Shown: one piece after another, positions 51,657-62,884 of the stretch
Numbering within the stretch: the first letter of the stretch is position 1
How the letters are laid out: each line of letters starts with the position of its first letter
Source: Xanthomonas sp. 3793
GTDB lineage: Bacteria > Pseudomonadota > Gammaproteobacteria > Xanthomonadales > Xanthomonadaceae
Reading direction: 5' to 3'
Assembly: GCF_024806835.1 (NCBI RefSeq)
Contig: NZ_JANTYU010000001.1
Span: forward strand, 620,001 to 684,000
DNA length: 64,000 bases
Translations under genes and position numbers: made by a program
Notes under the pieces: generated by a model
The model's database searches: none
The model's input: the letters and a program-made list of their open reading frames with translations, nothing else
Told to the model about the DNA's origin: nothing

Positions 51657-53282
51657 TCAGCCCACGCCGGTCGGCCCATCCAGCAACATGCGGATGCGCT
51701 TGAGCAATTCCTTCTGCGTGTAGGGCTTGTTGACCACATCGAATTCCGCCCCGCCCACGTCGGTGCGCTGGATGCTGGCATCGGCATAACCGGTGGTGAG
51801 CAACACCTTGATCCTGGGCAGCAGGCGGCGCGCTTCGCGCGCGAGCACTACGCCGTTCATGCCGCCGGGCATGATCAGATCGGTGAACAACGCATCCACG
51901 TCCGGGTGCTGCTCGAGCAACTCGATCGCTTCGCGCCCACTGGCTGCGGAGAGGATGTGGTAACCGGCGTTTTCCAGGAACATCCTGGCCACCACCGCCA
52001 CGTCCTGTTTGTCTTCCACCACCAGGATGGTTTCGTTGCCGCCCTTGTCGATGGCACGGCTCTTGACGGCCTGCAGGTCGTTTTCGAACTCGCTGGATGC
52101 CGGGAAATACAGCCGCACCGTGGTGCCTTCGCCCATTTCGCTGTAGATGCGCACGGTGCCGCCGGACTGTTTGACGAAGCCGTACACCATCGACAGCCCC
52201 AGTCCCGTGCCCTGCCCCTCGTCCTTGGTGGTAAAGAACGGCTCCATGACGCGGCTGGCGACCTCCGGCGGCATGCCCGAACCGGTGTCGCTGACGGCAA
52301 TGCTCACATAGCGGCCCGGCGCCAGCTGGTGATGCATGGCCAGATCGTGGCTGGTGATTTCCACATTCTGGGTCTGCACCGTCACTTCCTTGCGCTCGGA
52401 TTGCGCCATCGCATCGCGTGCATTGATCAGCACGTTCAACAGCGCCACTTCGGCCTGGGTGGTGTCGATCTGACAGTTCCACAGCCCCTCTTCCAGCGAC
52501 TGCCGCAGGCTGATGCCGCCCCCGAGCGCGCGCTCGGCCATGTTGTTCATGCCCGACACCAGGCCATTGAGATTGACCACCCGGCCCCGCAATTTCTGCT
52601 TGCGCGAAAACGCCAGCAATTGCTGCGTCAGGGTGGCCGCCTTTGCCGCAGCGGTTGCGGCATGTTCGGCGCTGAAGGCGATGCGCTCGGCGTTTTTGGC
52701 GGCATCGCCGGTGACCATCATCTGGATCACTTCCAGATGACCGGACATCACCTGCAGCAGATTGTTGAAATCGTGCGCGATGCCGCCGGTCAACTGCCCC
52801 AGCGCTTCCATCTTCTGCGCCTGACGCAGGGCGTCCTCGGCATCGCGGCGACGGCTTACGTCCAGCTGCGAACCGAAGAAGTAGACCAAGTTGCCTTGCT
52901 CGTCGAACACCGGCGAGACGAACAGCGCGTTCCAGAACGACGAACCATCCTTGCGGTAATTCAGCACCTCGGTGGCAAATTCGCGGCGTTGTTCGATGGA
53001 CTCGCGCACGTCCTGCACGCTGGCCGGATCGGTATCCGGGCCCTGCAGAAAACGGCAGTTGTTGCCGATGATCTCATCGGCCGAATACCCGGTCATTTCC
53101 AGGAACGCACGGTTGGCGAACACGATCGGGTTATCGGGCAGGTGCGGGTCGGTGACCGTCATCGGCATCCGCGTGGTTTCCACCGCGGCAAAAAAGATAT
53201 CCGAGCGATGCTTCTCCACAGGCAGGCTGCGAGATTCGCTGATATGAGGCGCCCGTAGCTCTCCGTGACGGGTATCGTTCAA
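51657..53282 (-). CDS. lov: LOV-domain hybrid histidine kinase (blue-light sensor)
   Basis: 541 aa. The start is TTG at 53282 with GGAG 8 nt upstream. Residues ~25-145 are a LOV (PAS) domain with GNNCRFLQG, whose C76 forms the flavin-cysteinyl photoadduct. DHp helix: [16 protein letters not shown] with phospho-acceptor H170. ATPase: [19 protein letters not shown] and [11 protein letters not shown]. Receiver: [16 protein letters not shown] with phosphorylation site D468 (FTDLIMPGG). It is soluble. A LOV hybrid kinase of this layout in X. citri controls adhesion, motility and virulence in response to light (from memory). It stands alone in the minus orientation. Confidence 0.94.
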   Translation of the reverse strand: MNDTRHGELRAPHISESRSLPVEKHRSDIFFAAVETTRMPMTVTDPHLPDNPIVFANRAFLEMTGYSADEIIGNNCRFLQGPDTDPASVQDVRESIEQRREFATEVLNYRKDGSSFWNALFVSPVFDEQGNLVYFFGSQLDVSRRRDAEDALRQAQKMEALGQLTGGIAHDFNNLLQVMSGHLEVIQMMVTGDAAKNAERIAFSAEHAATAAAKAATLTQQLLAFSRKQKLRGRVVNLNGLVSGMNNMAERALGGGISLRQSLEEGLWNCQIDTTQAEVALLNVLINARDAMAQSERKEVTVQTQNVEITSHDLAMHHQLAPGRYVSIAVSDTGSGMPPEVASRVMEPFFTTKDEGQGTGLGLSMVYGFVKQSGGTVRIYSEMGEGTTVRLYFPASSEFENDLQAVKSRAIDKGGNETILVVEDKQDVAVVARMFLENAGYHILSAASGREAIELLEQHPDVDALFTDLIMPGGMNGVVLAREARRLLPRIKVLLTTGYADASIQRTDVGGAEFDVVNKPYTQKELLKRIRMLLDGPTGVG

Positions 53283-53607
53283 GTGATGTTCTCCGCGGGG
53301 CCATTCCCGTGATGACAGTTTAGTTGGGTCCGGTGAGCTAATCCCTCACATCGATGAGCCTTTCCAGTACGGCTGCGCGCGCCAATGCAACCAAATGCAG
53401 CCCTCCCGCGTAGCGGCGCATTGCGGGCAACGCAGCTGCTTAACGCAACACGTCGGTGCCGCCAGGCACCTGCGTGCGCCCACGCTGCTTTGCCGTAGCA
53501 TGCCCATGCAGTTCGCAGCTCCTGCGCCGTCGTCCCGCCGTGTCGGATGCGTCGCGCGCGCCTTCTCCCACGCCGGCGTGCGCGCCAGGCGACCAGGCGA
53601 CGCCACC
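53283..53607. other. 325-bp divergent interval
   Basis: It separates the LOV kinase (leftward) from the methyltransferase (rightward) and should carry both promoters. No additional gene supported. Confidence 0.4.
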
Positions 53608-54267
53608 ATGCCGGGCTATCAGACCCAGATCCACGAGCTGACCTTCGGGCAGCAGACCTACGTCATCCGCGCGTTGACGGACAAGCAGCAATTTGCCGAC
53701 CCCGACGACGCAGCCGCCGACGCCGGCATTTCCTCGGCGCAGTGGAGCCTGTTCGGCCAGGTGTGGCCGGCAGGCCGGTTGCTGGCCGAAGCGATGGCGA
53801 CGCGACAGGTGGAAGGCCGGCGCATTCTCGAGCTCGGCTGCGGCCTGGGTTTGGCGAGCCTGGTCTTGCGCAAACGCGGCGCCGACGTGGTGGCCAGCGA
53901 TCACCACCCGCTGGCAGAGGTGTTTCTGGCGTACAACGCCGCGCTGAACGCGCTGGATTCGGTGCCGTACCGCCGACTCGACTGGGACGCGGGCGCCTCG
54001 AACATGGGCCAGTTCGACATGATCATCGCCAGCGACGTGCTCTACGAAACCCGCCACGCCACCATGCTGGCCAAGCTGATCCCGGGGCTGGCCAGGCCCT
54101 CGTGCGAGATCGTGGTGAGCGACCCTGGCCGCGGCAACGCCAACGCGCTTTCGCGCATGCTGGCCGATATCGGGTTCTCGCTGATCGCCGGCGAACGCCA
54201 GGCCTCGGCACAGGTGGCCAAGGCCCCGCGCCTGTTCGTCTATCGCCGCAAGATGGACAACTGGTGA
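53608..54267 (+). CDS. SAM-dependent methyltransferase (lysine methyltransferase-like)
   Basis: 219 aa from ATG 53608 (the longer frame has no start support). Class I Rossmann methyltransferase. Motif I is RRILELGCGLGLASLVLRKR, the acidic end of strand 2 is VVASDHHPL, and motif IV is FDMIIASDVLYE. The W...GQVWPAGRLLAEAM entry and the DVLYE motif resemble METTL21/EEF-KMT-type protein methyltransferases. The substrate is unknown. No operon partner. Confidence 0.82.
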   Translation: MPGYQTQIHELTFGQQTYVIRALTDKQQFADPDDAAADAGISSAQWSLFGQVWPAGRLLAEAMATRQVEGRRILELGCGLGLASLVLRKRGADVVASDHHPLAEVFLAYNAALNALDSVPYRRLDWDAGASNMGQFDMIIASDVLYETRHATMLAKLIPGLARPSCEIVVSDPGRGNANALSRMLADIGFSLIAGERQASAQVAKAPRLFVYRRKMDNW

Positions 54268-54292
54268 CCGGCAGGCGGCCGAGGGCACCGCC

Positions 54293-54892
54293 TCAGGGCG
54301 CAGGCGTGTAGTCGGACAACAGCACCGGCTTGCGCGGATCGGCCTTCATCTCCTTGTGCTCGCTCAGGCGCAGCGCATCGGCGTCGGGTGTGTCGTCGGT
54401 ATTCAGTTCCCAGGCCTCGATCACGCGCTTGTGGAACAGGAATGCACGGCGCGTGCGGTCGTAGCGGAAGGTGATGTAGTCGGTCCAGTGCTGGCCGCAG
54501 GCCACTCCATTTTGCACGGTGAAGTAGGCGCCCTTGGCCACCAGGCCTTGTTCGTCATCCAGAAACGGATCGCACTGGCCGCCCTCGTCGGCCTTGAAGA
54601 TCACCCGCGTATTGCGTGCAGCTTCGACAACGCCACCGTCTGCGGTCGCAACCAGAACCACCAAGGTCCGCGCCGGCGCCGCGCGGCCATCCGCACGCAG
54701 CGTCTGTTCTGCGGATGCACGCAACGCGACCACATAATCCTGCCGGCCGTCGCCAGTGAGATCTGCGCTGGCAACACGCATCACCGACTGCCCGGCAGGC
54801 AATACTTTGGCAGCACCTGCAGGCAGCGTGGCGGCGCCAGCTGGCAGCGCCATTGCCATTGCCGCCGTCCACCACCAGCATCGCATTGTCAT
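54293..54892 (-). CDS. Secreted hypothetical protein with FG-GAP-like start
   Basis: 199 aa from ATG 54892 (GAGGGAA upstream). Signal peptide: WWWTAAMAMALPAGAATLPA. Mature protein: VASADLTGDGRQDYVVALR, resembling a calcium-binding FG-GAP/VCBS-type loop, then TLVVLVATADGGVVEAARN and a mixed beta region with two cysteines (QCDPF, ACGQHW). Probably periplasmic. Function unknown. Confidence 0.7.
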   Translation of the reverse strand: MTMRCWWWTAAMAMALPAGAATLPAGAAKVLPAGQSVMRVASADLTGDGRQDYVVALRASAEQTLRADGRAAPARTLVVLVATADGGVVEAARNTRVIFKADEGGQCDPFLDDEQGLVAKGAYFTVQNGVACGQHWTDYITFRYDRTRRAFLFHKRVIEAWELNTDDTPDADALRLSEHKEMKADPRKPVLLSDYTPAP

Positions 54893-55264
54893 GGCCGTTC
54901 CCTCATCTGGTCTGCGTCGAGCGCGCAAGCATAGCCGGCCATGCTTGCAGTCGCGCGATGCCTGCGGTTCGACCACACGCTCGATGACGATGCCTACCTG
55001 GACACCGCTCAGGAGCGGACAGTAACGCCCACCCTCCCAACGACCGACGGCGACCACCACTGCACGACAGCGTTCAGTCGCGTCTTGTAAGACCCGCTCA
55101 GTGGAAGCCTTCGACATCGTGCGCCAGAGGTCACCGTGCCGTATAGCACCCCATCACCACGCAACAGCGCCTTATCATCGACGCAGGCAAAGCCGCGCTG
55201 CAGGCGCGCCAAGCTCGCATCGCCCGACCGGGCAACAGCCCTGCACCGCACTTTTTGGAGCTCC
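54893..55264. other. 372-bp divergent interval
   Basis: Promoter region between two divergently transcribed exported proteins. No gene or repeat supported. Confidence 0.4.
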
Positions 55265-56728
55265 ATGAAACGATTCTTCGCCTGTCTCGTACTGGCCACA
55301 TGCTGCCTTTGCGCCACAGCGTCGGCCGAAGAGCTCGGCGCGTATCTGCGTACCCACTATCCCTCGTTGAGCTATGTCGAGCGCTACCGCGCCACGCATC
55401 CGGAAGACGCGCTGGGCAGCGCTGACGCATGGGCGGCAGGCGCCAGACTTGCGCCCGAAACCACAGCAAGCGATGTCTCGCGGCGCCTTGTCGGCCTTGC
55501 GGATCAGCACGTCGCGCTCGCCGGGGCCAAGGCGGGCAAGACTGAGACCTTGGGCGTTCTGTTCAGAACCTCAAGCGATGGTCACATGATCGTGTGGCGC
55601 ATCCTCGATGCGCGCATCACCGGCCTCGCGCAAGGCGACAAGGTTCTGCAGATCAACGGAATACCCACGGCGGCATGGCTGAAAAGTGCGGCCGACCTGA
55701 CGTTCGGCGGCAACGCGCGCGCGCGGCAAGCCGAAGCTGCCCTGTCGCTCGCACTCGGCACCCCAGCAGCGCATCAGGTGGCCGGCGCCGGCAAGACGGT
55801 AGCACTGCGCGTGCAGAGGTTTGCGCAGGCGCCGCGCCAGGTTGCGCTGCATTATCAGCCCATGACCCAGGAGCTTGCGCGCACGCTGGCATCGGCGGTC
55901 GACATGCCCGATCTGCCGGAGGTTGCGCAAATCGGCAACACCAGGGTGGGAAGCATTCGCCTGGGCGCGTTTGCGCCGCAGTACAACGCCACGTTCACTC
56001 AGGCGGCGGAAGCCAGGGAGACCGCAGCGCCGCAGACCAACGACCCGGACGCCCCCATGCTGGCCGGGTTTTGTGCGGTAACCCGGGAGCTGATCGGTCG
56101 CTACGATGCCATTGCCGCACGCTCGGATGTCATGCTGATCGACTTGCGCGGAAACATGGGCGGGTTCGCACGCGAAGTGCGCGGATTTTCCTGGGCGCTC
56201 ACCGGACGCAAGCCGGTGAAGACTTACGAGATGCGCGCGTCGGGAATGCCGGGAAGCGTGCGCCTGGAAGCGCTGCAGGACGATGCCAGCTGCGGTAGCG
56301 TCGCTTCGCACAAGCCGCTCATCGTGCTGGTGGATGCAGGTACCCGATCGGCCGGTGAATTGCTGGCCACCTACCTCTGGGCCAGCGGCGCCACGATCAT
56401 GGGCGAGCGCACCATCGGTGCCGGAGGCGGTCGGGATTCGGAAAGCCAGGGTGTTGCGTTGGGCGATTCCGGATATCGCGCGCTTGTCAGCGAAAATTTT
56501 TATGTTTTCGATCCGACGGAAGACCTGCGCGTTGGCGAGATGGACGAAGCGACGCTCGTTGATCGCGTGGCCGCAGACGGTTTTCGCCCGAGCCGAACGC
56601 ACCCGTTCGCTACCCAGTCCATCGGCGTCGTGCCTGATGTGCCGCTTGCGATCGATGCGGCTGACTTGAACGATGGCGGTCATGGCCTCTTGCTGCGCGG
56701 TCTGGTCGCCGCCGGATTGACCAAGTGA
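55265..56728 (+). CDS. S41-family peptidase-like exported protein
   Basis: 487 aa from ATG 55265 with GGAG just upstream. Signal peptide: MKRFFACLVLATCCLCATAS. A PDZ-like segment (ITGLAQGDKVLQINGIPTAA) precedes the tail-specific-protease core: VMLIDLRGNMGGFAREVRG and IVLVDAGTRSAGELLATYL, where the Ser in TRSAGELL occupies the S41 nucleophile position; then IMGERTIGAGGGRDS. It is expected to be periplasmic. The substrate is unknown. Monocistronic. Confidence 0.82.
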   Translation: MKRFFACLVLATCCLCATASAEELGAYLRTHYPSLSYVERYRATHPEDALGSADAWAAGARLAPETTASDVSRRLVGLADQHVALAGAKAGKTETLGVLFRTSSDGHMIVWRILDARITGLAQGDKVLQINGIPTAAWLKSAADLTFGGNARARQAEAALSLALGTPAAHQVAGAGKTVALRVQRFAQAPRQVALHYQPMTQELARTLASAVDMPDLPEVAQIGNTRVGSIRLGAFAPQYNATFTQAAEARETAAPQTNDPDAPMLAGFCAVTRELIGRYDAIAARSDVMLIDLRGNMGGFAREVRGFSWALTGRKPVKTYEMRASGMPGSVRLEALQDDASCGSVASHKPLIVLVDAGTRSAGELLATYLWASGATIMGERTIGAGGGRDSESQGVALGDSGYRALVSENFYVFDPTEDLRVGEMDEATLVDRVAADGFRPSRTHPFATQSIGVVPDVPLAIDAADLNDGGHGLLLRGLVAAGLTK

Positions 56729-57339
56729 TTCTCCGCCGCTCCAACGCAGGTCTGTGCGTACATACGCGCTGATCGCGATCATGCAGCGTTGTATCGTTCG
56801 ACGGATGCAGACACTCCACAGGCCATGGCAAGGCAATCGCGCGGCTACAACTGCCCAGCGGCCGCCAGGGCCTTGCTGCCTGCGCTCTTGGCGCGGTCGT
56901 CCTGGCGAGGTTGCGATCGCGTACAGGCAAGCGGGCATGTTGCAACCCAGCCATGCAGAAGCGCGCAGACCAGTCAATCAACCACTGCGTGACGTAAACC
57001 AGAATGCATTCCGTCGCCAGCACGAACAACGCCTGCGCGCGGCGTTTCAGCATCTCAAACGGTGGCCTGACCACTGCCGGTGCGATGGCGCTGGAGGAAC
57101 CCGGCGCATCCGACCCAGGCCCGTGTCAGCGCGACCGGCATACCTGGGCAACACCGCACCGCCAAGGCTGATGGCCGCGCGCAACTCATGCTCGCGCTGG
57201 CGCGTCGGCCACGACAGCCACCGCATCCTGCACAACGAACTGGAAACGCAACTGCATTGCGTGGTGCTGCTCTAGCGGAACGCCAAGCGACGAACTGCAG
57301 CGACGGCTGGGGTACATCGACGTACTGCCCGAAAATGCG
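56729..57339. other. 611-bp gene-free interval
   Basis: Open frames exist on both strands here, but none has a ribosome-binding site, conserved motif or signal peptide. It may contain decayed coding sequence. I could not identify it. Confidence 0.4.
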
Positions 57340-57615
57340 CTACTGCCCATCCAGCTCGCAGGCGCGGTACTCCTTCGGGTCGAGAAAATCCGCCAGACAG
57401 GACCCCACCCGCAATGCTTGTTCGCGCGCATCGCCACGATAGTCGCCCTCGCCCGCCCCTTCGATGGTGGCGATCGGTGCCGCGCGATCGCGGTGATAGA
57501 CGAATGCGGTCGACAACCAGCGCGTCTGCCCGGGCGCCTGGCTTTCCATCGTCTCCACGCGGAACTCGCCGCAATACCCGTGGATCAATGTGCGTCGAAG
57601 TGTCTTGTGCGTCAT
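57340..57615 (-). CDS. Conserved-looking hypothetical protein, 91 aa
   Basis: Start ATG 57615 (MTHKTLRRTLIHGYCGEFRV). The protein is polar, with no signal or membrane segment. It ends GSCLADFLDPKEYRACELDG. Two cysteines near the C-terminus could bind metal or form a disulfide. I do not recognise the family. Support is codon regularity and sensible composition only. Confidence 0.5.
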   Translation of the reverse strand: MTHKTLRRTLIHGYCGEFRVETMESQAPGQTRWLSTAFVYHRDRAAPIATIEGAGEGDYRGDAREQALRVGSCLADFLDPKEYRACELDGQ

Positions 57616-57885
57616 GCGCAAAGTATCGCCATGCAGAGTTGAAGATGACGTGGAAACAGGCGCCAACCGCCCTGCGCATCCATCGCGCCTGCCGCCGCAC
57701 GACGCGTCAAAAGACACAAGAAACCCCTACCGGTATTCGCATCGTCTGGCGTCGAAACAGCCAGCAACCGGCGCAGCCAGCTGCCAGTGCTGGCAACCAG
57801 TACACAATCAATCAAATCGAGAGGAGGTGTTACCGTCATCAACAGCGCGAAGGAACAACCCACTTGCGCTGCAAGACTGAAAAAA

Positions 57886-57961
57886 TGGTGGCCGAGGACG
57901 GAATCGAACCGCCGACACGGGGATTTTCAATCCCCTGCTCTACCAACTGAGCTACTCGGCC
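57886..57961 (-). tRNA. tRNA-Phe (GAA)
   Basis: On the minus strand: acceptor stem GGCCGAG/CTCGGCC, D arm AGCTCAGTTGGTAGAGC, anticodon loop TTGAAAA with anticodon GAA, T loop TTCGATT and encoded CCA. 76 nt. A TTTTT run immediately follows the CCA end. Confidence 0.97.
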
Positions 57962-58141
57962 ACTAACCCAACACTGCTGCCAGCGTTGCGAGGACGCGCA
58001 TCATAGCGAGCAGGCGCAGTTTGGGCAAGCGTTGTGACGAACTTTGTTGCAGCATGGCGTCAGGACCTGCGTTTCCTGCGCCGGTTCACGCCGCGCGGCG
58101 GGAGCGATGGCCTAGCCTGCGCGCATCGACCGGAGATCGCC

Positions 58142-58678
58142 ATGCGCCTGCCTCGCCTGCTGTTGTCGCTCCTCGTCCTGCTGCCGGCTGCTGCGTTTGC
58201 GCGGCAACCGGTGCGTGCGGTGACCCAGCTGGATATCTCGCGCTATGCCGGGCAATGGCACGAGATCGCGCATCTGCCGGTGTCGTTCCAGAAGAAGTGC
58301 CGCAGCGACATCACCGCCAGCTACACCTTGCGCGACGACGGCCTGATCGGCGTGCGCAACGGCTGCCGCACTGCCGATGGCAGCCTGGCTCAGGCCGACG
58401 GGGTGGCAAAACCGGTCGCCGGCCACGCCGGGCAATTGCAGGTGCGCTTTGCGCCGGAATGGTTGAGTTGGTTGCCGCTGGTCTGGGCGGACTACTGGGT
58501 GATCGCCCTCGACCCGGACTATCAGTGGGCGGTGGTCGGCGAGCCGGATCGTAAATACCTGTGGATCCTGTCGCGCTCGCCACAGATGCCGCGCGCGCAG
58601 CTCGATCAGCTCAAGGCACAGGCCACGCAGATGGGCTATGACCTGTCGCCACTGATCGTGGCAGCGCCCTTGCCGTGA
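58142..58678 (+). CDS. blc: Bacterial lipocalin (Blc-like), periplasmic
   Basis: 178 aa from ATG 58142. Signal peptide LLLSLLVLLPAAAFA without a lipobox cysteine, so the protein is soluble rather than an outer-membrane lipoprotein like E. coli Blc. The first lipocalin motif is ISRYAGQWHEIAHLPVSFQK, then SDITASYTLRDDGLIGVRN and YWVIALDPDYQWAVVGEP, the typical Blc strand pattern. It probably carries fatty acids or lysophospholipids. Confidence 0.9.
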   Translation: MRLPRLLLSLLVLLPAAAFARQPVRAVTQLDISRYAGQWHEIAHLPVSFQKKCRSDITASYTLRDDGLIGVRNGCRTADGSLAQADGVAKPVAGHAGQLQVRFAPEWLSWLPLVWADYWVIALDPDYQWAVVGEPDRKYLWILSRSPQMPRAQLDQLKAQATQMGYDLSPLIVAAPLP

Positions 58679-58786
58679 ATCCGGGCATCGGCTGACCGGC
58701 AGCGCAGCGTCCGCGCCGACGGCAAGGCAGCGTCCGTACTGCGTAGTATTCTTGGCGCCGCCTTACACCCGCCAAGGACCACTTAC

Positions 58787-59260
58787 ATGCGTGCCTATCG
58801 CCTTCTGATCGTGTCGCTGGCCTGCGGCCTGCTGTTGAGCGCCTGCGGTGGCGCGGTCCGCCGCGTGTCCGAGCCGGCGGCCAGCATCCAGCAGCTCACC
58901 GTGCGTGCCGACGGCTCCTGGTCGGTGGACTTGCGCCTGCAGAACTACAGCAGCATCCCGATGCAGTTCGAGCGCGTAGCGCTGGAGATCTCTGCCGGCG
59001 AAGAGCTGGCCGGCAAGCTCGACCAGGCGGTGGGGATGTCGATCGGCCCGGAAACCGCCGACGTGGTGACCGTCACCCTGCAGCCGACCTCCCTGGGCCG
59101 CATCACCGTCGCCGACGTGCTTGCCGGCGGCCGCTCGCTGCCGTACTCGCTCAAGGGTACGGTGTGGGCCACCCCGCAGGACAAGAAACAACGCGAGTTC
59201 GCGGTGCAATCGCGCAACACGCTCAGCCCCGCCCCCGGCCTCAACGGCGTGCTGCGCTGA
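58787..59260 (+). CDS. LEA14-like lipoprotein
   Basis: 157 aa, with AAGGA upstream. Lipoprotein signal MRAYRLLIVSLACGLLLSAC with the lipobox Cys at residue 20. The mature part is one beta-sandwich (SVDLRLQNYSSIPMQFERVA), consistent with the LEA type 2 / WHy fold, in which NPs between strands are conserved. Role unknown. It lies 38 bp upstream of the acyl-CoA dehydrogenase, so they may be co-transcribed. Confidence 0.72.
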   Translation: MRAYRLLIVSLACGLLLSACGGAVRRVSEPAASIQQLTVRADGSWSVDLRLQNYSSIPMQFERVALEISAGEELAGKLDQAVGMSIGPETADVVTVTLQPTSLGRITVADVLAGGRSLPYSLKGTVWATPQDKKQREFAVQSRNTLSPAPGLNGVLR

Positions 59261-59298
59261 CGCGCACGCCTCCTGCACCCTCTTTGCAAGGATCCCGC

Positions 59299-61092
<1,794 letters not shown>

Positions 61093-61123
61093 GCAAGCGC
61101 CATCATCGCGGGCTGCCGCTGCC

Positions 61124-61600
61124 GTAGCAGCGGCCCTGGCCGCGACGAGGCGGTACCGATCAGCAAGGCGTCGCGCCCAGGTGCGCTCCTACGGATATAC
61201 ATCGCGGGATTCTTCCGCTTTCGTAGGAGCGGACCTGGCCGCGACGAGGCGGCGCCCGACCGGCAAGGCGTCGCGCCCGGGTGCGCTCCTACGGATATAA
61301 ACATCGCGGGATTCTTCCGCTTTCGTAGGAGCGGCCCTGGCCGCGACGAGGCGGTACCGACCGGCAAGACCTCGCGCCCAGGTGCGCTCCTACGGATATA
61401 CATCGCGGGATTCTTCCGCTTTCTTAGGAGCGGCCCTGGCCGCGACGGGGCGGTACCGACCGGCAAGACCTCGCGCCCAGGTGCGCTCCTACGGATATAC
61501 ATCGCGGGATTCTTCCGCTCTCGTAGGAGCGGACCTGGCCGCGACGAGGCGGTACCGACCAGCAAGACCTCGCGCCCCGGCGCGCCGCTACGGGTAAACA
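61124..61600. repeat. Tandem array of five GTAG-REP hairpin units
   Basis: Units begin near 61124, 61223, 61325, 61424 and 61523 (period 99-102 bp). Each opens with GTAGGAGCGG(C/A)CCTGGCCGCGA and closes with CGCGCCCAGGTGCGCTCCTAC, so each unit is an imperfect ~75-bp palindrome. Units are joined by the constant spacer GGATATACATCGCGGGATTC and TTCCGCTTTC. The last unit is degenerate. No coding capacity. GTAG-headed REPs are known in Xanthomonadaceae; this one is amplified in tandem. Confidence 0.85.
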
Positions 61601-61750
61601 AGGCCTTTAGCGCGCCCGCAGACTGCTCACGCAGCACGGCGGCATCGCGGCCGAACCAGGCCTTGCTGACCGATTGATTGCAAGACACGCGCCAAAGCCG
61701 TTCGCTGCGATACACAAACTGTCAACGATCGGGTATAAGCTGTTTTCCCG

Positions 61751-62407
61751 ATGGAGACAGACACGCACGTAGGTGATGTGATCGTCCCCGGAGGCATCCC
61801 TGCCCCGGTCGCGGGCAGCGCTGTCGCTGCGATCCAGCAACTTCCCACCTTGCGCCTGCTGTCTCTCGATGCGCACGGCCGCGTGCTGGACTGGATCAAC
61901 TGGCAGGATGCCGCCTGCCTCTACGCGCGCGATGCGGTGTCCTGGACGCTGGGCGAGCCCTGCATGCAGATCCACGGCGGCATTTCGCGGCTCACAGGCG
62001 AGCGCAGCACACTGGAACTGCACCCGATCATCGCCGCACGCGGCCACGCCCGCTCGCGGGCGCTGGACCCCACCCCAACCCTCAGCAACACGGCGTTGTT
62101 CGCACGCGATTCGCAGCTGTGCATGTATTGCGGCCAGCACTTCAGCCGGCCGCACCTGACCCGCGACCATGTCATGCCGGTCTCCAAGGGCGGGCGCGAC
62201 AGCTGGGAGAACGTGGTCACCGCCTGCTTCCAGTGCAACTCGCGCAAGGCCAACCGCACGCCGCAGCAGGCGCATATGCCGTTGCTGGCGGTGCCCTACC
62301 GGCCGAGCTGGATCGAGCACCTGATCCTGTCCAACCGCAACATCCTGTCCGATCAGATGGCCTTCCTGCGCGCACAGTTGCCCAAGCGTTCGAAGTTGTC
62401 GCTGTAA
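61751..62407 (+). CDS. HNH endonuclease domain protein
   Basis: 218 aa. The C-terminal half has an HNH_5-type fold: C124/C127 (LCMYCGQHF), H140 in LTRDHVMPVSKGGRDSW, N154 and C159/C162 (TACFQCNSRK), a zinc-bound beta-beta-alpha-metal site. The N-terminal ~115 residues show no known domain. Widespread proteobacterial single-copy HNH proteins look like this. Whether it cuts DNA in vivo is unclear. It starts about 150 bp after the REP array. Confidence 0.85.
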   Translation: METDTHVGDVIVPGGIPAPVAGSAVAAIQQLPTLRLLSLDAHGRVLDWINWQDAACLYARDAVSWTLGEPCMQIHGGISRLTGERSTLELHPIIAARGHARSRALDPTPTLSNTALFARDSQLCMYCGQHFSRPHLTRDHVMPVSKGGRDSWENVVTACFQCNSRKANRTPQQAHMPLLAVPYRPSWIEHLILSNRNILSDQMAFLRAQLPKRSKLSL

Positions 62408-62850
62408 GGCTGCCTGGTGCGCGCACGCACAACGACGCAGCGAACGACTCGCGCAACGGCAGCCCCCTGCAGCTGATGGCTGCATGATCGGGCGAGCGCC
62501 TTGCGCGCCTGCAACCGATGTGGTCACCAGTCGATGACTCGCCTGACCCGGCTTGCCTTGCATTCCACCTGCGGCGTCTTCGCCGATTACGGCACAAAGC
62601 AGCCGCCGCCGCTTTGACCGACACCACGCACGCGCGCCTGAGCGCCCAACCCGCGAGTGATGCCAACGACGGCATCGGCACTCCCCACGATGTGCCGCCT
62701 GCGCAGTGCCCGATGCGCGGTCATGCCGTCTCCAGGGTGCGGCAGATTGCCGCAGCCCCCGGCAACGCCCGCGCAGGCCAGCAGCGACGGCACGTCCGAC
62801 CCTCACCGCCCGCTGACAGCTGAACCGGTTTGCTTGCCGGGCCTTCGCAT
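62408..62850. other. Gene-free interval before dxs
   Basis: No gene supported on either strand. Short frames have no ribosome-binding site or motif. The interval must hold the dxs promoter. Confidence 0.4.
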
Positions 62851-62862
62851 GGGGAGGACAAT

Positions 62863-62880
62863 ATGGCTTCAGAACATTGA
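62863..62880 (+). promoter_or_regulatory. Possible five-codon leader peptide ahead of dxs
   Basis: ATGGCTTCAGAACATTGA (MASEH then stop) is preceded at a good distance by a strong Shine-Dalgarno GGGGAGG (62851-62857). The dxs ATG lies 4 bp after the leader stop and has no strong ribosome-binding site of its own. Translation of dxs may therefore depend on re-initiation after the leader. It could instead be a coincidental start. Confidence 0.4.
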
Positions 62881-62884
62881 CACG

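Noticed and set aside
56610..57275. Frames on both strands after the S41 gene
   Set aside because: No start signals or domains. Hydrophobic snippets such as FVLATECILVYVTQWLIDW do not extend into a plausible protein.
61124..61600. CRISPR array
   Set aside because: Units of ~100 bp are repeated almost completely, including the spacers, and each unit is an internal palindrome. There are no unique spacers and no cas genes.
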